Source: Diplolepis rosae (Eukaryota; Arthropoda; Insecta; Hymenoptera; Diplolepididae). Taken from it: DNA of 64,000 nt. The DNA lies in assembly GCA_030998225.1 (NCBI GenBank), contig JAPYXD010000754.1, forward strand, positions 3,906,001 through 3,970,000, given 5' to 3'. Under the pieces are notes generated by a model. The model was given only the letters and a program-made list of their open reading frames with translations. It was not told the origin of the DNA and did no database searches. The translations under genes and the position numbers were made by a program. Below are positions 1 to 10,682 of this stretch, in pieces. The first letter of the stretch is position 1, and every line of letters begins with the position of its first letter.

Positions 1-104
1 TGGAATATGTTCTCTTATGGTATCAAATTAAGTTTTTCTATCAAATTTTCCAGTAAGGAAGGACATCGGATCGAACATGAAAACTACTTGTAGGGCAAGG
101 GGTT

Positions 105-422
105 GAATAAAAAGAGTATATTTCGTATCAAGTGCGGAAAGGCGTATTTAAACGCAAAAGCGAGTGGCGACTCGTTCACGCGGTTAAGTACGTTTCGTAC
201 ATTATTAGAACGATTTTTTTGCTCGCTGTATACCGAAAGTTAGCCGAGTCAATATCGTTTTGCGTGCGGAAAGTTGATTTCCCTGCACCAGTGTGGTAAA
301 ATTTTAAGTTTGTTTTTATTTTCCAAACACTTGAAATTTTACCGCACTGGTGAGGGAAAATCAACTTTCCGCACGTAAAACGATACCTAAAAGGCTAACT
401 TTAGGTGTACGAAAGGACAAAA
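105..422. repeat. Foldback repeat family F, copy 1
   Basis: F consists of two palindromic modules. Module 1 runs from TATTTCGTATCAAGTGCGGAA through AACGCAAGAGCGAG. Module 2 is centred on CCGCACTAGTGCGG and flanked by CGTTTTGCGTGCGGAAAGTT and its complement. Here module 1 precedes module 2, and both are partly degraded (module 2 centre CACCAGTGTGG). It forms the inner part of the left inverted repeat of the 6.2-kb segment. No coding capacity. Confidence 0.7.
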
Positions 423-1030
423 ATAACATTTCTACACGTAGAGAAAATCAGGTAAAATTCAGGTCATTTTAAACAACAAAGTAATTGACTCGTCATATGA
501 TTTTTTTGAGTAAGCTGGTTAGCTTTAGACTTCAGTAATAGTATAGGCTACTCTCTCTGATCTTTCTTGACCGCAGAAAGCTTTAAATCAGAGCTGTTTT
601 CCCTTTCTTCTTGACTTTAATCAGCAACCAAAGCTCGCATCCCTCTCAAAGCAAAACATAGTCGCCTGATGGCTTTCCTGTCTCAAAACTGAAATTATTC
701 AATTAGCTTAAAATGCAGAGCGCGCTGGCGAGAGTGTTCTTATCAAGAGCAGGCTAAGAGGATTTTCCGAGATGGGTAGGTTGGTGTGGTAGCTACAGCC
801 AACTATAGTAGTACGAGACTCTCGTGGCCTTCCAAGTGGTTAGACAGTCGCAGTTCAGATCCAAGAGAAGAACCACCTTTACAGTCTATAGCCGCAGAGC
901 TCAGTAGCTCTCAGGCAGGCATAAATAAATTTTTCCAAGCCAAAAACATCCGATTGAAATAAAACACATGCAAATGTAAATAAAATATAATTGACAAGGA
1001 TTTTTATTTGCATGCATAAGAATATGAAAG
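423..1030. other. No gene seen
   Basis: Mixed-composition sequence without a supportable reading frame. The last ~200 bases (from about 820) carry weak similarity to the minisatellite that follows and may be a decayed edge copy. Confidence 0.5.
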
Positions 1031-1034
1031 CAAC

Positions 1035-1870
1035 TAGGAAGTTCGTCAGTGGGAAGTACCACCAATCGTCAGTGGTAGGGAGAAGAAGCACCAATGCCGG
1101 CAGTCGATGGTTCTCCGGATCAGCGGAATATAGCAACTCGGAAGTAGCTTGAGGTCCATCACTGTACAGAACGATCAACTGTAATTGGTGGGGAGAACAA
1201 TCTGCAACGTGGGCAGTCGATGGTTCTCTGGGCCAACGGAATATAGCAACTCGGAAGTAGCTTGAGGTCCATCAGTGGGAAGAACCATCAACTGTCTGTG
1301 GTAGGGAGAATAAGCGCCAACGCTGTCAGTCAATTGTTTCCTGCCCCAGCGAATATAGCAACTCGGAAGTAGCTTGAGGTCCATCACTGTGAAGAACGAT
1401 CAACTGTAATTGGTGGGGAGAATAATCTTGGACGTCGGCAATCGATGGTTCTCCGAGCCAACGGAATATGGCAACTCGGAAGTAGCTTGAGGTCCATCAG
1501 TGGGAAGAACCATCAACTGTCTGTGGTAGGGAGAATAAGCACCAACGCTTTCAGTCAATTGTTCGCCACTCCAGCAAATATAGTAACTCGGGAGTAGCTT
1601 GAGGTCCATCAGTGTGAAGAATCATCAGCTGTCTGGGGTGGGGAGAACAAGCGTCATCGCCGGAAGTCGATGGTTATCCGCGCCAGCGGATCAAAGCAAC
1701 TTTGGAAGTAGTTTCAGGTCCGTCAGTGTGAAAAACCATCAGCCATCAGTGGCGGGAGCAGTAATTCGGGAATAGCTCGGGATCCGGCAGTACAAAGAAC
1801 CAACTGCTGCCAATGATGGGGAGAACGAGCGCTAACACCAACTGTCGATGGTTTTTTGCATTAACAGTCC
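1035..1870. repeat. Minisatellite, 112/113-bp unit in alternating A/B types
   Basis: The anchor CTTGAGGTCCATCA recurs at about 1148, 1261, 1373, 1486 and 1598, with a diverged form at 1711, giving steps of 113, 112, 113, 112, 113. Two monomer types alternate: one has AGAACGATCAACTGTAATTGG, the other AGAACCATCAACTGTCTGTGG. The array therefore has a ~225-bp dimeric higher-order unit. The right edge decays after 1,770. Minus-strand frames of 60-100 codons here are by-products of the repeat. Confidence 0.85.
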
Positions 1871-1879
1871 TTGAGCTAC

Positions 1880-3300
1880 TCCTTGTGTTGCTCTCATCCG
1901 TTCTGTAATTTCCCATTGCATAAAGCATCACTAATTAAGGAAAGCTTCTGGAGTGATAGGTCAAAAAAATCGAAAGAAATTTTTTTGCAAGAATTGCTTG
2001 TATAACATCCCTAGAATATGTCCGTAAAAGGATTTTTTGATATTCAAAGTCGTCAAAAAAATACAGACGCAGAACGGAGCAATTAAAGCTCTTTGTCTCA
2101 AGCGTGCTTTCAGTCTAACGCGTTTTTCTCGAAATCGCATTTTTCAAATTGGTTGCCACGTTATCTTAAAAACTACTAAACGAATGAAGCTCAAACTTTT
2201 ATGGTATTTTCAGAAAATCTGTAGTTTCAGTACGCTTAAAATTATTGTGAAATCTATAGCAGTTTTTTTTCTTTTTATTAAGCTAAAAATGTCAAAAAAA
2301 TGACGAAAACCGTAACTTTTTATTTAAAATTGTGCTAAAAATTGAATTTTTAATGCATTGACTTAAATATAGTTCCGGCTATAGTTAAGGGCCTACAGAT
2401 TAATATTCTTTTTGATTTTAGATTATCAGAACAGCCGGAATCATGTCATCCACCCTTTTCTCGACATGTGTGTCTTACGAAAGCTCAAGAGTCGATTTCA
2501 CTCCACATTTTGGCTTGTAAAAAATTGAAACGTCAATAAATATGTACCGAAGAAATAGAGATTGTATATTTTTATGATTCGTCACCACAAATTCACAAAA
2601 AACGCAGCTGTTACACCAGACGACCCCCTTAAAGATATCAATTCATTATGTCTTGCGCGAATTTGTATATTTCTTTTCCATACTATGGTACTGAAGATGG
2701 TCTCTTTATTTGCGCTGACCTTTTGTTTTTTCTTCTCGATGACAAAATAATCTGGTTTCACGCCAATAAAAATTCTTTTCATGATGAATTGGACATCATT
2801 TTAAACCTTTTGCAAGAGATGATATCTATATTGTTGCAAAATCTCTTTAAAGGCGGCAGTTAGACTTTATTGGTCCCACACCAAGCCAAGCTTTGGAGCA
2901 GAGCAATCTCGTGAAGGATTTCATTTGACAACTTTCCTCTCAAGAACTTACGGTTCGCTGGTTTTCCACAAAATCTTAAACTGTGCCGGGAACCTGTACT
3001 ACAAAAGTTTAAGAGGAAGTAGAAATGAGATGAATGGTTGATTCAGATTCTTTAATAGTTTACTTTATTCTCAAGACAGATCTGATCTACTTAGCAAATT
3101 AAGTGTTGAAAGACATGTCGTTGAAATTGGCATCACCATACATGAATTTAACAATTCCATAAATGGCATACGTTTGCCAAAGGGAGCCCAAAATTCGTCC
3201 AAAATTCAAAATCAAAAAAGCTTCAAATTTTAAAAGAGAAAAAATGTAATTCGTACTTAATTTTGCAAAATTTGAATCAGAGTTGCGAACCAAGGTAGAT
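1880..3300. other. No gene seen
   Basis: AT-rich DNA with scattered frames of 60-90 codons on both strands, none with recognisable features. A short motif near 2,115-2,140 (AACGCGTTTTTCTCGAAA) also occurs near 46,030, so part of this stretch is probably decayed repeat. Confidence 0.5.
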
Positions 3301-3650
3301 CATAAAATTTCAAGTTTTTGAAGTATTTGTTGTGACATTTTTGTATTCATGTCTTTTGTCTCTATACCGACCCAAATTTAAATCGTTAAAATATTTTTGT
3401 ATTGGCATTAGGAATAAATGATTAAGAAAGCATATTATAAATATAAAAAAACCGGAAAAATCTTAAGATTTTTAAAAGGCATAAAAAGAGAAACGTTTCG
3501 GCCAAAAATGGGGGCCCTCTTCAGTGCGAGGCAATTTTATAAACTTTGCCTTTTAAAACTCTTTAAGATTTTTCCGTTTTTTTTATATCAATAATATGCT
3601 TTTTTAATCATTTATTCATCATGGAAATGAGCTGACCCAATGCTACAAGA
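3300..3650. mobile_element. Penelope-like element remnant, inverted pair
   Basis: A palindrome: TATAAAAAAACCGGAAAAATC at 3,440-3,475 returns inverted at about 3,565-3,590, and AGCATATTAT is mirrored at 3,593. Its outer flank (GTATTGGCATTAGG; GACCCAATGC) matches the flanks of the larger element at 7.7-8.8 kb, so both belong to one family. A hammerhead-like motif lies at the centre. Penelope-like elements are known for terminal repeats in inverted arrangement and for hammerhead motifs; the assignment is an inference from those features. No reverse transcriptase or GIY-YIG remnant is present. Confidence 0.5.
3488..3528 (-). ncRNA. Hammerhead-ribozyme-like motif
   Basis: On the minus strand the sequence reads CACTGAAGAG, then GGCC, a short loop, GGCC, then GAAACG. 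CUGANGA and GAAA are the two conserved hammerhead boxes, and GGCC/GGCC would be stem II. There is one extra base between the first box and stem II, and stem III is minimal (AAACGUUU). Self-cleavage is therefore uncertain and might need a dimeric form. Confidence 0.45.
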
Positions 3651-4757
3651 TTATCAGAAACAGGGTAAAAACAACGCTTCCTTTTTCCTGCATCATTAAA
3701 GATTTTACCGTCAGCAGAAGTTAATTATTTCACCATAAAAATACTTTATCGCCAGATTTACTATGATTTCACTCCTGTAAACTAGATCCCCTTAATACTC
3801 ACGGATCTGAGTGTAATTTCTTTCTGCCTCGTTATTAAAGCTCATTGGTGATTCAAGGATTAACTAGCTTATGAACTTTACTGTAATTTTCCATAATAAT
3901 TCACCGTGGCAAAAAAAGTTTTCCTCTTTCTATCTACTCTGGAAGGCTGCATCCTCCCTTTATAACTTTTATTGGAGGATCTTTTTTATCCAAGTTCAGT
4001 AAGTTGGGTGGCCGTTTTAAAATTAAGAAGGGTACCTCGTTTGCACGAGGCAACTAACGTCCAATAATGTGGTCAGAGCGAGAAAGTAAAAGACAAGAAT
4101 AGAGGAGATGGTGCGAGAGGAGCCGCGGATGTAGCCAGCGACAGGCAAATTCAAGTTAATAGCGCAATAAAAGTTGCTCCAAAGCAATTTCACATTCCGC
4201 CGGTTAAATTACATACTCCGCAAGATTGTGTGAGCTGGCTCTTTCCCTCTTGCTGATTCTCGCTACCTCAGACTTTGTCCCCTTCATGGCCTACTACTGT
4301 CCCACCCACGAGATTACTATACTCCATAAAGGGATGGAGATCGTATTTGCAAGGGACTTCCGCTTGTGTGTCGGTTGCTCTCGACCTGAGGTGACTTATA
4401 ACGACGCAAGGACACAGTAGCCATCGAGTGTCGAGAATGGCCAAGGGAGGAAATGGACCGAGGGAACTGGGTGTGAAAACGAACTAACTTATCGGTCCGT
4501 TGGATCTGCCGTTTGGTGTGCCATCCTCTTATCTTTTTACGACGACCTATCTCTTTACTGCGCTTCCCAAAATGGCAATGCTTTAAATGGAAAGAGAAAG
4601 TCCGATCGAGCGTTTAGTGTCAAACAACGCGGGAACACCCTAACATAAAAGAAAAAAGCTTTTAGTCTAGGATCGGCCTCTAATCTAGTCATTGACAGAG
4701 TTCTCACTTATTCACGATTCAGAGACTAGTTACTATTTTCCTTGATTGGCTTCGAAT
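3650..4757. other. Unique region with a GC-richer block, no gene assigned
   Basis: Positions 4,030-4,660 are distinctly GC-richer than the surroundings and show no similarity to the repeats of this window. Frames are short (64 codons at most). It could be an ancestral host block such as a UTR or regulatory DNA, but nothing identifies it. Confidence 0.35.
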
Positions 4758-5607
4758 AAACAGGTCTGCAAAAAAAAAAATGTTAAATTTGTTCTAGAAA
4801 AGATAGGAGTCATTTCCAAAGTAGTTTTTCCCGTAGAATCCAAATCCGGCCTCAGAACTGCTCCAGCACGTCAGATTTTTGAGTAATCCTAACCTAAAAC
4901 TGCAAAAAACACGGTTTTTCGCGTTATTTAAGCACACATAACTTCGCGAATTTTTATTGTTTTTCAAATATGAAAAAACCACCAAAAAGAGCCACTTTTC
5001 AGCTTTCCACTTCACTAATTATATGTATGATTTGAACTTTTATAACCAGAGATATTGCCAATTGAAAAAAACAAATTGCAGGTTTCGCAATGAGCGACAT
5101 ACGAAGGGACAAATTTATAGGACGTCAGATTTGTTTTTTTATTTTTATTTCTGATGAACGAGACATTACATGGACAGTAGAGCCTCACCTTCCGTTAATG
5201 ATCTGTCGTCATTGTAATGCCTCGTTCAGCAGAAACAATAATAAAAAAACAAATTTGATGTCCTATAAGTTTGTCCCTTCATATGTCGCTCATTACGAAA
5301 CCTGCAATTTTTTTTTCAACTGGCGATATCTCTGGTTATAAAAGTTCAAATCATACACATATTTAGTCAAATGGAAAGCTGAAAAGTGGCTCTTTTCGGT
5401 GGATTTTTCAGATTTAAAAAATAATAAAAATTCGCGAAGTTATGGGTGCTCAAATAACGCGAAAAACCGCGTTTTTGCAGTTTTAGGTTAGGATTACTCA
5501 AAAACCTGACGTGCTGAAGAAGTTCTGAGGCCGGATTTGGATTCTACGCCAAAAATTACTTCGGAAATGATCTTCAGCTATTCCAGAACAAAACGATGCA
5601 GACCTGT
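4758..5607. repeat. 850-bp foldback palindrome
   Basis: The left arm (4,758-5,150) returns as an inverted right arm (5,225-5,607). The outermost ends are ACAGGTCTGCA and TGCAGACCTGT. Arms are ~380 bp with scattered mismatches; the ~75-bp centre is itself flanked by AACGAGACATTACA and its diverged complement. It contains AACCTAAAACTGCAAAAAAC and the mirrored form. Probably a foldback MITE; no target duplication found and no coding content. Confidence 0.75.
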
Positions 5608-5734
5608 GTTATTATTGCGGATTTCTGTGATTTTAAGATTTGAAATTATAATATCAGACGTGTCTTATGAGAGAGAAAACATTTAAAAAAAAAAAAAAAC
5701 TTATAATCACACCACACGAGTAAAATAAATGCTT

Positions 5735-5886
5735 TTCCCGTATCGCATACGATTTTTCTTCTATTATGAGGACAGAAAATGGATTTGTTTGCCTCGCGCG
5801 GGGCAATAAAATCCACTTTTTGACCCGCTAGTAGAAAAATCCATTTTTTAATTTCCCAGTGAAAAAAATCGTATGCAACACGGGCA
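5735..5886. repeat. Small palindromic MITE, family K, copy 1
   Basis: The inverted ends are CCCGTATCGCATACGATTTTT and AAAAAAATCGTATGCAACACGGG-like sequence. The inner part has AAAATGGATTTGTTTGCC opposed by GGCAATAAAATCCAC. About 150 bp. A second copy lies at 25.2 kb. Confidence 0.65.
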
Positions 5887-5954
5887 AAATTCTGTTACAA
5901 AAAACATTATTAATAGTATATTGGCAACTAGAGAAAAGAAAATAATTTTTTTTT

Positions 5955-6287
5955 TCACCGTACACCAAAAGTTACCTTTGTCGGTGTCGTTTTGCGTGCG
6001 GAAAATTAAAACAAACTTAAAATTTTACCGCGCTAGTGCGGGAAAATCAACTTTCCGCACGCAAAACGACATCTACTCGGCTAACGTTCGGTATACAGCG
6101 AACAAAAAAAATCGTCCGTATCACGTGCGGAACGTATTTAACCGCGCGAACGAGTGCCACTCGCTCTTGCGTTAAAATACGCCTTTCCGCACTTAATACG
6201 AAATATACTATTTTTATTCAACCCCTTGCCCTACAAGTAGTTTTCATGTTCGGACCGATGTCCTTCCCCACTGGAAAATAATAGAAA
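5955..6287. repeat. Foldback repeat family F, copy 2
   Basis: Module 2 (centre CCGCGCTAGTGCGG) then module 1, the reverse of copy 1, followed by the extra flank ending near CCCCACTGGAAAATAAT. Forms the right inverted repeat of the 6.2-kb segment. Plus-strand frames of 81-100 codons cross it but reflect the palindrome and not a gene. Confidence 0.7.
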
Positions 6288-6692
6288 TAGGTTACAACAC
6301 AAACCCGTATCTCTTATTTTTCCATTTATCTTCTAATTATGTTACTATTCAAAAATTGAAATTTCATTAACGTCTACATTCTTAGATTTCTTTCTAGTAA
6401 AATAAATTCATTTTTCAAACTAGTATTAAATGTTTTTTATAATAAATAATATTGCAAGAAACTTTTACAAATTTTGCGAGAATGAAAAAATAGTGTCGCA
6501 CATGATGTTTTTTTCTACTTGGGGTTTAGAAAACGGAGAAAAAAATATATTACGTAAAGTTCTAAACATTTGGATAAAGAAATTTTTTTTTCTAAATCCG
6601 AGTTTTACGTTAAAATATTGTTCTATAGATCAGCTTCCTGTATGAATTTTCGAACATTAAATCCAAAACTCTTTAAATATGAGAATTAATTG

Positions 6693-7056
6693 TTGAGGGC
6701 ATATTATACTCCGGAAAATGGTCAATTTTATTGTATTTGGTTTTTTCATGTTTGTATTCACAATACATTAAATTATGTTTACAAAATTTCGGAAATGTTA
6801 GAAAAGATGAAAACGGACATGGATACACTACTTTTGGTTCCAAAATTGAAAAATAGTTCAATTTTAGCAAAATATATCAGAAAATTCGTTTTCATTATCA
6901 AAACCAAAAGTAGTCCATCCACGTTCGTTTTCATCTTCTTTATCATTTCTCAAATTTTGATCACAAAATTTAATATTTTTTTGAGGTAAACATACAGAAA
7001 CTAAACCAAGTTCTTCACATAACTTATTATTTTTCTTAAGTATCATATGCCCTTAA
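6693..7056. mobile_element. TTAA-flanked foldback MITE, family M
   Basis: The left end TTGAGGGCATATTATACT is mirrored by the right end AGTATCATATGCCCTTAA, so the left TTAA has one substitution. Inner arms match as well: AAAAGATGAAAACGGACATG and ACTACTTTTGGTT against AACCAAAAGTAGT and CGTTTTCATCTT. TTAA duplication with a GG terminus suits the Kolobok superfamily; piggyBac is the alternative. Non-coding. Confidence 0.65.
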
Positions 7057-7469
7057 GCTTGAAATATCATACACAAAATATATTTAGAATCCTTTAGAAT
7101 TTATTAAAATTCTATCTATCGAAAAACATAAACATTTTAAATCAGAAAAAGATCAAAATGGACTTTTTATTTTGCGAAATGCAGTTCCCTTTTTACATTA
7201 CTAAAGTTTTAAAGATTCAATTTTTAGATAATATTGTAATTCTGAAAGTCTGTTAACAATATTTTTGTAAAAGAACAATATATTGTATCAAGGACTCTTA
7301 AATTTATAAAACTCGCCAAGGAATATCTTATTGAAGTATGAACCGCACATGTAAGGAGTCTCGCAAAAGGATTTAAATCAGGTAGACAATTTTCTGTAGG
7401 CGTTTTAGAGAAACGTTGCGCGTTTTCAAGCGTGCCTGATTTTATCAACCAGACGGTGACGGAAGAAGT
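7057..7469. other. No gene seen
   Basis: AT-rich sequence leading into the short frame at 7,470. Nothing recognisable. Confidence 0.5.
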
Positions 7470-7634
7470 TAAAATATACGACGGTTATCCTTGCTTGCCG
7501 GTTCTTCTTTTCTCGAATTCGAGTACGATTACTACGAGATCGCGAAGCGAGCACGCTCAGAGGAATATTTATTACAGTCACCTTATCTTTGGCAACAAGA
7601 AAGAGAGTGCGAATTTTACGCTAGATTTTTATAA
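7470..7634 (+). pseudogene. Possible coding relic of about 54 codons
   Basis: One plus-strand frame stays open from about 7,470 to a TAA at 7,632-7,634. It contains EFEYDYYEIAKRARSEEY and then YLWQQERECEFYARF. It lacks a clear start codon, is richer in GC and charged residues than its surroundings, and stops just before the Penelope-like terminal repeats. It could be the worn 3' end of an element-encoded protein or a lost exon. An overlapping 101-codon frame (7,432-7,737) competes and looks less protein-like. I do not recognise a domain. Confidence 0.25.
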
Positions 7635-7913
7635 ATTCCCCTCACTGTTTTCCTCGATTTTCGATCAAGTCTTTATAAGACCACAAATTTCATCTTTCGT
7701 AAGCAACAACATGTCGTTTATTAAAGTTTATAATTAAAGTTATTATGAGACATGTTGTACTCATGTATTTGTATTTTGTCTTGACCCAAAATTGAATTCG
7801 TTTAATTATTTTTGCATTGGCATTGAAGCTAAAAAAAAGAATCATATAAATCATAGGGAAGCTAAACAACAATTCATGAAATTAATAAAAAATGGGGCGG
7901 GGGGGGGGGGTTT

Positions 7914-7956
7914 AAGGCAAACGTTTCGGCCAGAAATGGGGGCCCTCTTCAGTGCC
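7914..7956 (-). ncRNA. Hammerhead-like motif, left arm
   Basis: The minus strand reads GGCACTGAAGAG, GGCC, loop, GGCC, GAAACGTTTGCC. GGCA before the first box pairs with UGCC after GAAACGUU as stem I. Same architecture as in the right arm, with CCCATTTCT in the loop. Confidence 0.5.
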
Positions 7957-8034
7957 AAAAAATGTTTTTCAAGGACTTAATAACTAAGCTGTAAACATGC
8001 AAAAATTTTGATGTACATATTAAATTAGATTTTT

Positions 8035-8486
8035 TTTTTTTTGTGTTTTTTGGTTTTTTTGTTTTCTTAAATTTATTATTTAATAAAAACATGCAGTTGA
8101 CTTATGTAAGGTTGGGGTAAGGTCCAAAACATCCAGGGACGAGACAGCTCAAAACCCAGTCCTCAGAATTAAAAACATGAACTCCAGTTCGGCAGATTCG
8201 TAGAAAGTGTTGATCGCAAAGTCCGCTTCTCCTCAAAAGTGAGCACCAGACAGTGTAATGGGGATGAGGAGCCTGCACAACACAACACAAAACACGAACG
8301 CGGAAAGGCGGATCTATGTTAATAAAAATGGAAAATTGAAACTAAATTAAGAAATTCTCTTGAATTCTATTCTCGATTTGCCGGCGCACATAGGAAGCAG
8401 AAAGATAAAGCTGCAATACTCCGTTCGGTGTCAAAAAGAAAACTGACTTCAAGGGAAAGTAATAACGTTAAAACTAACGTTGAAAA
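8035..8486. other. Spacer between the Penelope-like arms, no gene seen
   Basis: T-rich tract at 8,028-8,070, then unique sequence. Frames are no longer than 62 codons and have no features. Confidence 0.5.
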
Positions 8487-8560
8487 CTCAAATTTAATAT
8501 GTACATCAAAATTTTTGCATGTTTACAGCTTAGTTATTAAGTCCTTGAAAAACATTTTTT

Positions 8561-8602
8561 GGCACTGAAGAGGGCCCCCATTTGTGGCCGAAACGTTTGC
8601 CT
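8561..8602 (+). ncRNA. Hammerhead-like motif, right arm
   Basis: GGCACTGAAGAG (8,561-8,572), GGCC, loop CCCATTTGT, GGCC, GAAACGTTTGCC (8,590-8,601). Stem I would be GGCA/UGCC, stem II GGCC/GGCC with one extra base, and stem III minimal. It differs from the left arm only in the loop (T/G for T/C), which leaves the core intact. Activity is inferred, not shown. Confidence 0.5.
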
Positions 8603-8799
8603 TAAATCCCCAACCACCCCCGCCCCATTTTTTATTTATTTTATGAATTGTTGTTTAGCTTCCCTATGATTTATATGATTCTGTTTTTTAGCTTCTTTTT
8701 ATAATATGTCCATAAATTAAAGATTTTAACGTAAAGAAACTGACCCAATGCCAATGCAAAAATAATTAAACGAATTTATAATTAAAATTCATAGAAATA

Positions 8800-9651
8800 C
8801 CTCACCCGCGCTTATCATAGGGAAGTAATTAAAACATGGACATGTTCAGGGCTAAAGAATTTTGTGTTCGAAAAAGGAACATCTTTTAAGTGGATTTTTG
8901 TTTATAAATAAGAGGTTTCACAGTAGTAAAATAAGTTCTGAATTATTTCATTAAAATTTATTGAGTTAATTTTTATGTTTCTGGTTAGAATTACGAGAAA
9001 TTCAAGTTATTTTTACCAGATTTTTTTTTAAGGAATTGCTAGAAAATCTGTTTAAAATAACCAGAATTGTGTTTGAAATAACCAGAAAATAATGTTAAAT
9101 ATGACTTAATCGAAATTTCGGTTATTTTAACTGGACTTTTTTTTGTGTAATGACTGACAATGAGTATTTTTACAGGTAAAAAATATTTTTAATTAATAGT
9201 TTTTAAACCATAAAGTTTTGTAAAAGTGTTTGTAGATATTTCTTTCTATTAACTGAGAAAAATAATCGATTTAATCTAACTAAAATTTAGTTGGATCAAC
9301 TAAAGAAGTTTCTTATAATACGGTTGACCAAATTTTTGGTTGATTCAACCGAAGAATTTGTTATATGCCTTTTATTTCATAAATAAACCTACTATTATAC
9401 AACTAGTGAATACTTGTAATAAATTCACTAATTCGCGCTAAAACTGTCCTGGTAATTTTCTGTCGAAGATGTTATAGGAACATTCCTGTGAAATTCAGAC
9501 CAAAACTTTGAGGGTCGTTTTTTCCAGTACTACGAAAATAGAAGAAAATGGAGGAAAAGTGTAAATTTGAGCTACTTTACGAGTTTACTAAAACTCTGAA
9601 ATAATTAAAGAAAAAGTTCTCTGCATCACAATTTAATTACGCGTACTCCTA
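8800..9651. other. No gene seen
   Basis: AT-rich. Near 8,985-9,140 short motifs such as TTATTTTAACCAG and CCAGAAATTAC recur in both orientations, and 9,290-9,355 has a weak inverted repeat (GTTGGATCAACT...GGTTGATTCAACC). No coding features. Confidence 0.45.
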
Positions 9652-10682
9652 TTAAGGGGATCCGGCACCTTTAATATTTTTATTTTTTGTGTTCAGAACT
9701 TCCATATAATTTTTTTATGTTAAGTGCCGTTATTTAGAAAGATTTTGGGGTTTTTTGAAAACTCCAACACCTTTATGTATTTTTAAACTACAAATTTTGA
9801 GTTTTTTGGGCATTTTTTGGACATTTTTTGACATTCAATAAGTTTTGTGTTTTTTAGCCAATTGTCATGATTTTTTTTTATTTCGTTCCTTACAATGTGT
9901 AGCAACTTTTTGGCTATGGAAAACAAGATAACATGACTGAAAAAAAAGTTATAAATAAAATAAAGTAATTAAAAATATCCCAAAATATGGAGAGAAAAAA
10001 ATTTTGTAGTTATTTTTTTTTAGCTAGAGTGCTTTCTATACCCAAAAATATTCATAACGAAGAATAAGTGGTAAAAATTTCAAAGGCCTGTGTCTAATAC
10101 TTTAGATTTTATTCAAAAATATGTTGCAACAAACACAGAAAGTCACAACTTGCGGAAAACGGAGTTTAAAGTAAAGTCTTGTACACTGGAACCTTGAAAT
10201 AGTTTTTCGCGAAATAGGCCTAATTCTCTCTATCCCCGCGCACTGCAACGAGTATCTTAGAGGGGAATTTCTCGGATATACTCGTTCGCGATATAAGCCT
10301 AATAGCGGAAAGCTTAGGACTATTTCGAGGTTCTAGTGTAGTGAAGCCTTAATACTCACTATCAAAACTCCCCTGCCCCATACATTGTTCCTTCTTCAGT
10401 TATTTTGTTCTCTTTTTAGGGATACCTGTTATATACTATTTTCCATATAATTCAGAAATATTTGTAAATAAATAAACTATTTTTTTGTAAAAAGCAGAGT
10501 TTCGCAGTAAACGAGTTATTCGTAAATCGTAATAACTTTTAATTTTTTCAAGAAAAAAAAAATCAGATTGCCCTGGAAATTTACACACATACTCAGAAAA
10601 ATATACAGAATAAAAAAATAATATTTTTGGAAATATCAAAGGAATCACAAATATACCAATTAAAGGTGGCGGATCCCTTTAA
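9652..10682. mobile_element. TTAA-flanked element, family A, copy 1
   Basis: The left end TTAAGGGGATCCGGCACC is mirrored by the right end GGTGGCGGATCCCTTTAA, giving ~24-bp terminal inverted repeats and TTAA on both sides. About 1.03 kb, non-coding. A diverged copy in opposite orientation lies at 45.5-48.3 kb. Kolobok-like because of the TTAA and GG ends; piggyBac is possible. It contains the TA-flanked MITE described next. Confidence 0.75.
10184..10338. mobile_element. TA-flanked MITE nested in family A
   Basis: The ends TACACTGGAACCTTGAAATAG and CTATTTCGAGGTTCTAGTGTA are inverted and flanked by TA on each side. The size is 155 bp. TA duplication and CAC ends suggest the Tc1/mariner superfamily. 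The related copy of A at 46.3 kb lacks it, which is consistent with an insertion. Confidence 0.6.

Larger units (their letters stand above)
44..6287. mobile_element. 6.2-kb segment bounded by long inverted repeats
   Basis: Positions about 44-420 reappear as the reverse complement at about 5,955-6,287. The match includes a flank (CTTGTAGGGCAAGGGG) seen at no other copy of repeat family F. The outer ends also agree (TTCCAGTAAGGAAGGACAT against ATGTCCTTCCCCACTGGAA). This fits a large non-autonomous or composite element with ~370-bp terminal inverted repeats. It could equally be two F copies duplicated in inverted orientation. I see no clear target-site duplication, and the interior holds only other repeats and no transposase. 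Confidence 0.4.
7690..8800. mobile_element. Penelope-like element remnant with inverted terminal repeats
   Basis: Left arm about 7,793-8,033 and right arm about 8,487-8,776 are reverse complements. They share CGTTTAATTATTTTTGCATTGG, the C-rich/G-rich run at 7,894-7,912 and 8,610-8,628, and the hammerhead-like motifs. The ~450-bp centre (8,035-8,485) is unique and non-coding. Two terminal repeats in inverted orientation around a stump is a known state of Penelope-like copies; identity is inferred because no protein remains. Confidence 0.55.

Noticed and set aside
5873..6281. Plus frames of 81-100 codons with SAGKSTFRTQND-like text resembling a Walker A motif (GKST)
   Set aside because: The same codons arise from the palindromic repeat F at other copies and on both strands; no protein context.
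7894..7912. G-run as a G-quadruplex or telomeric tract
   Set aside because: A single poly-G run, part of the Penelope-like arm; the other arm has a diverged form.
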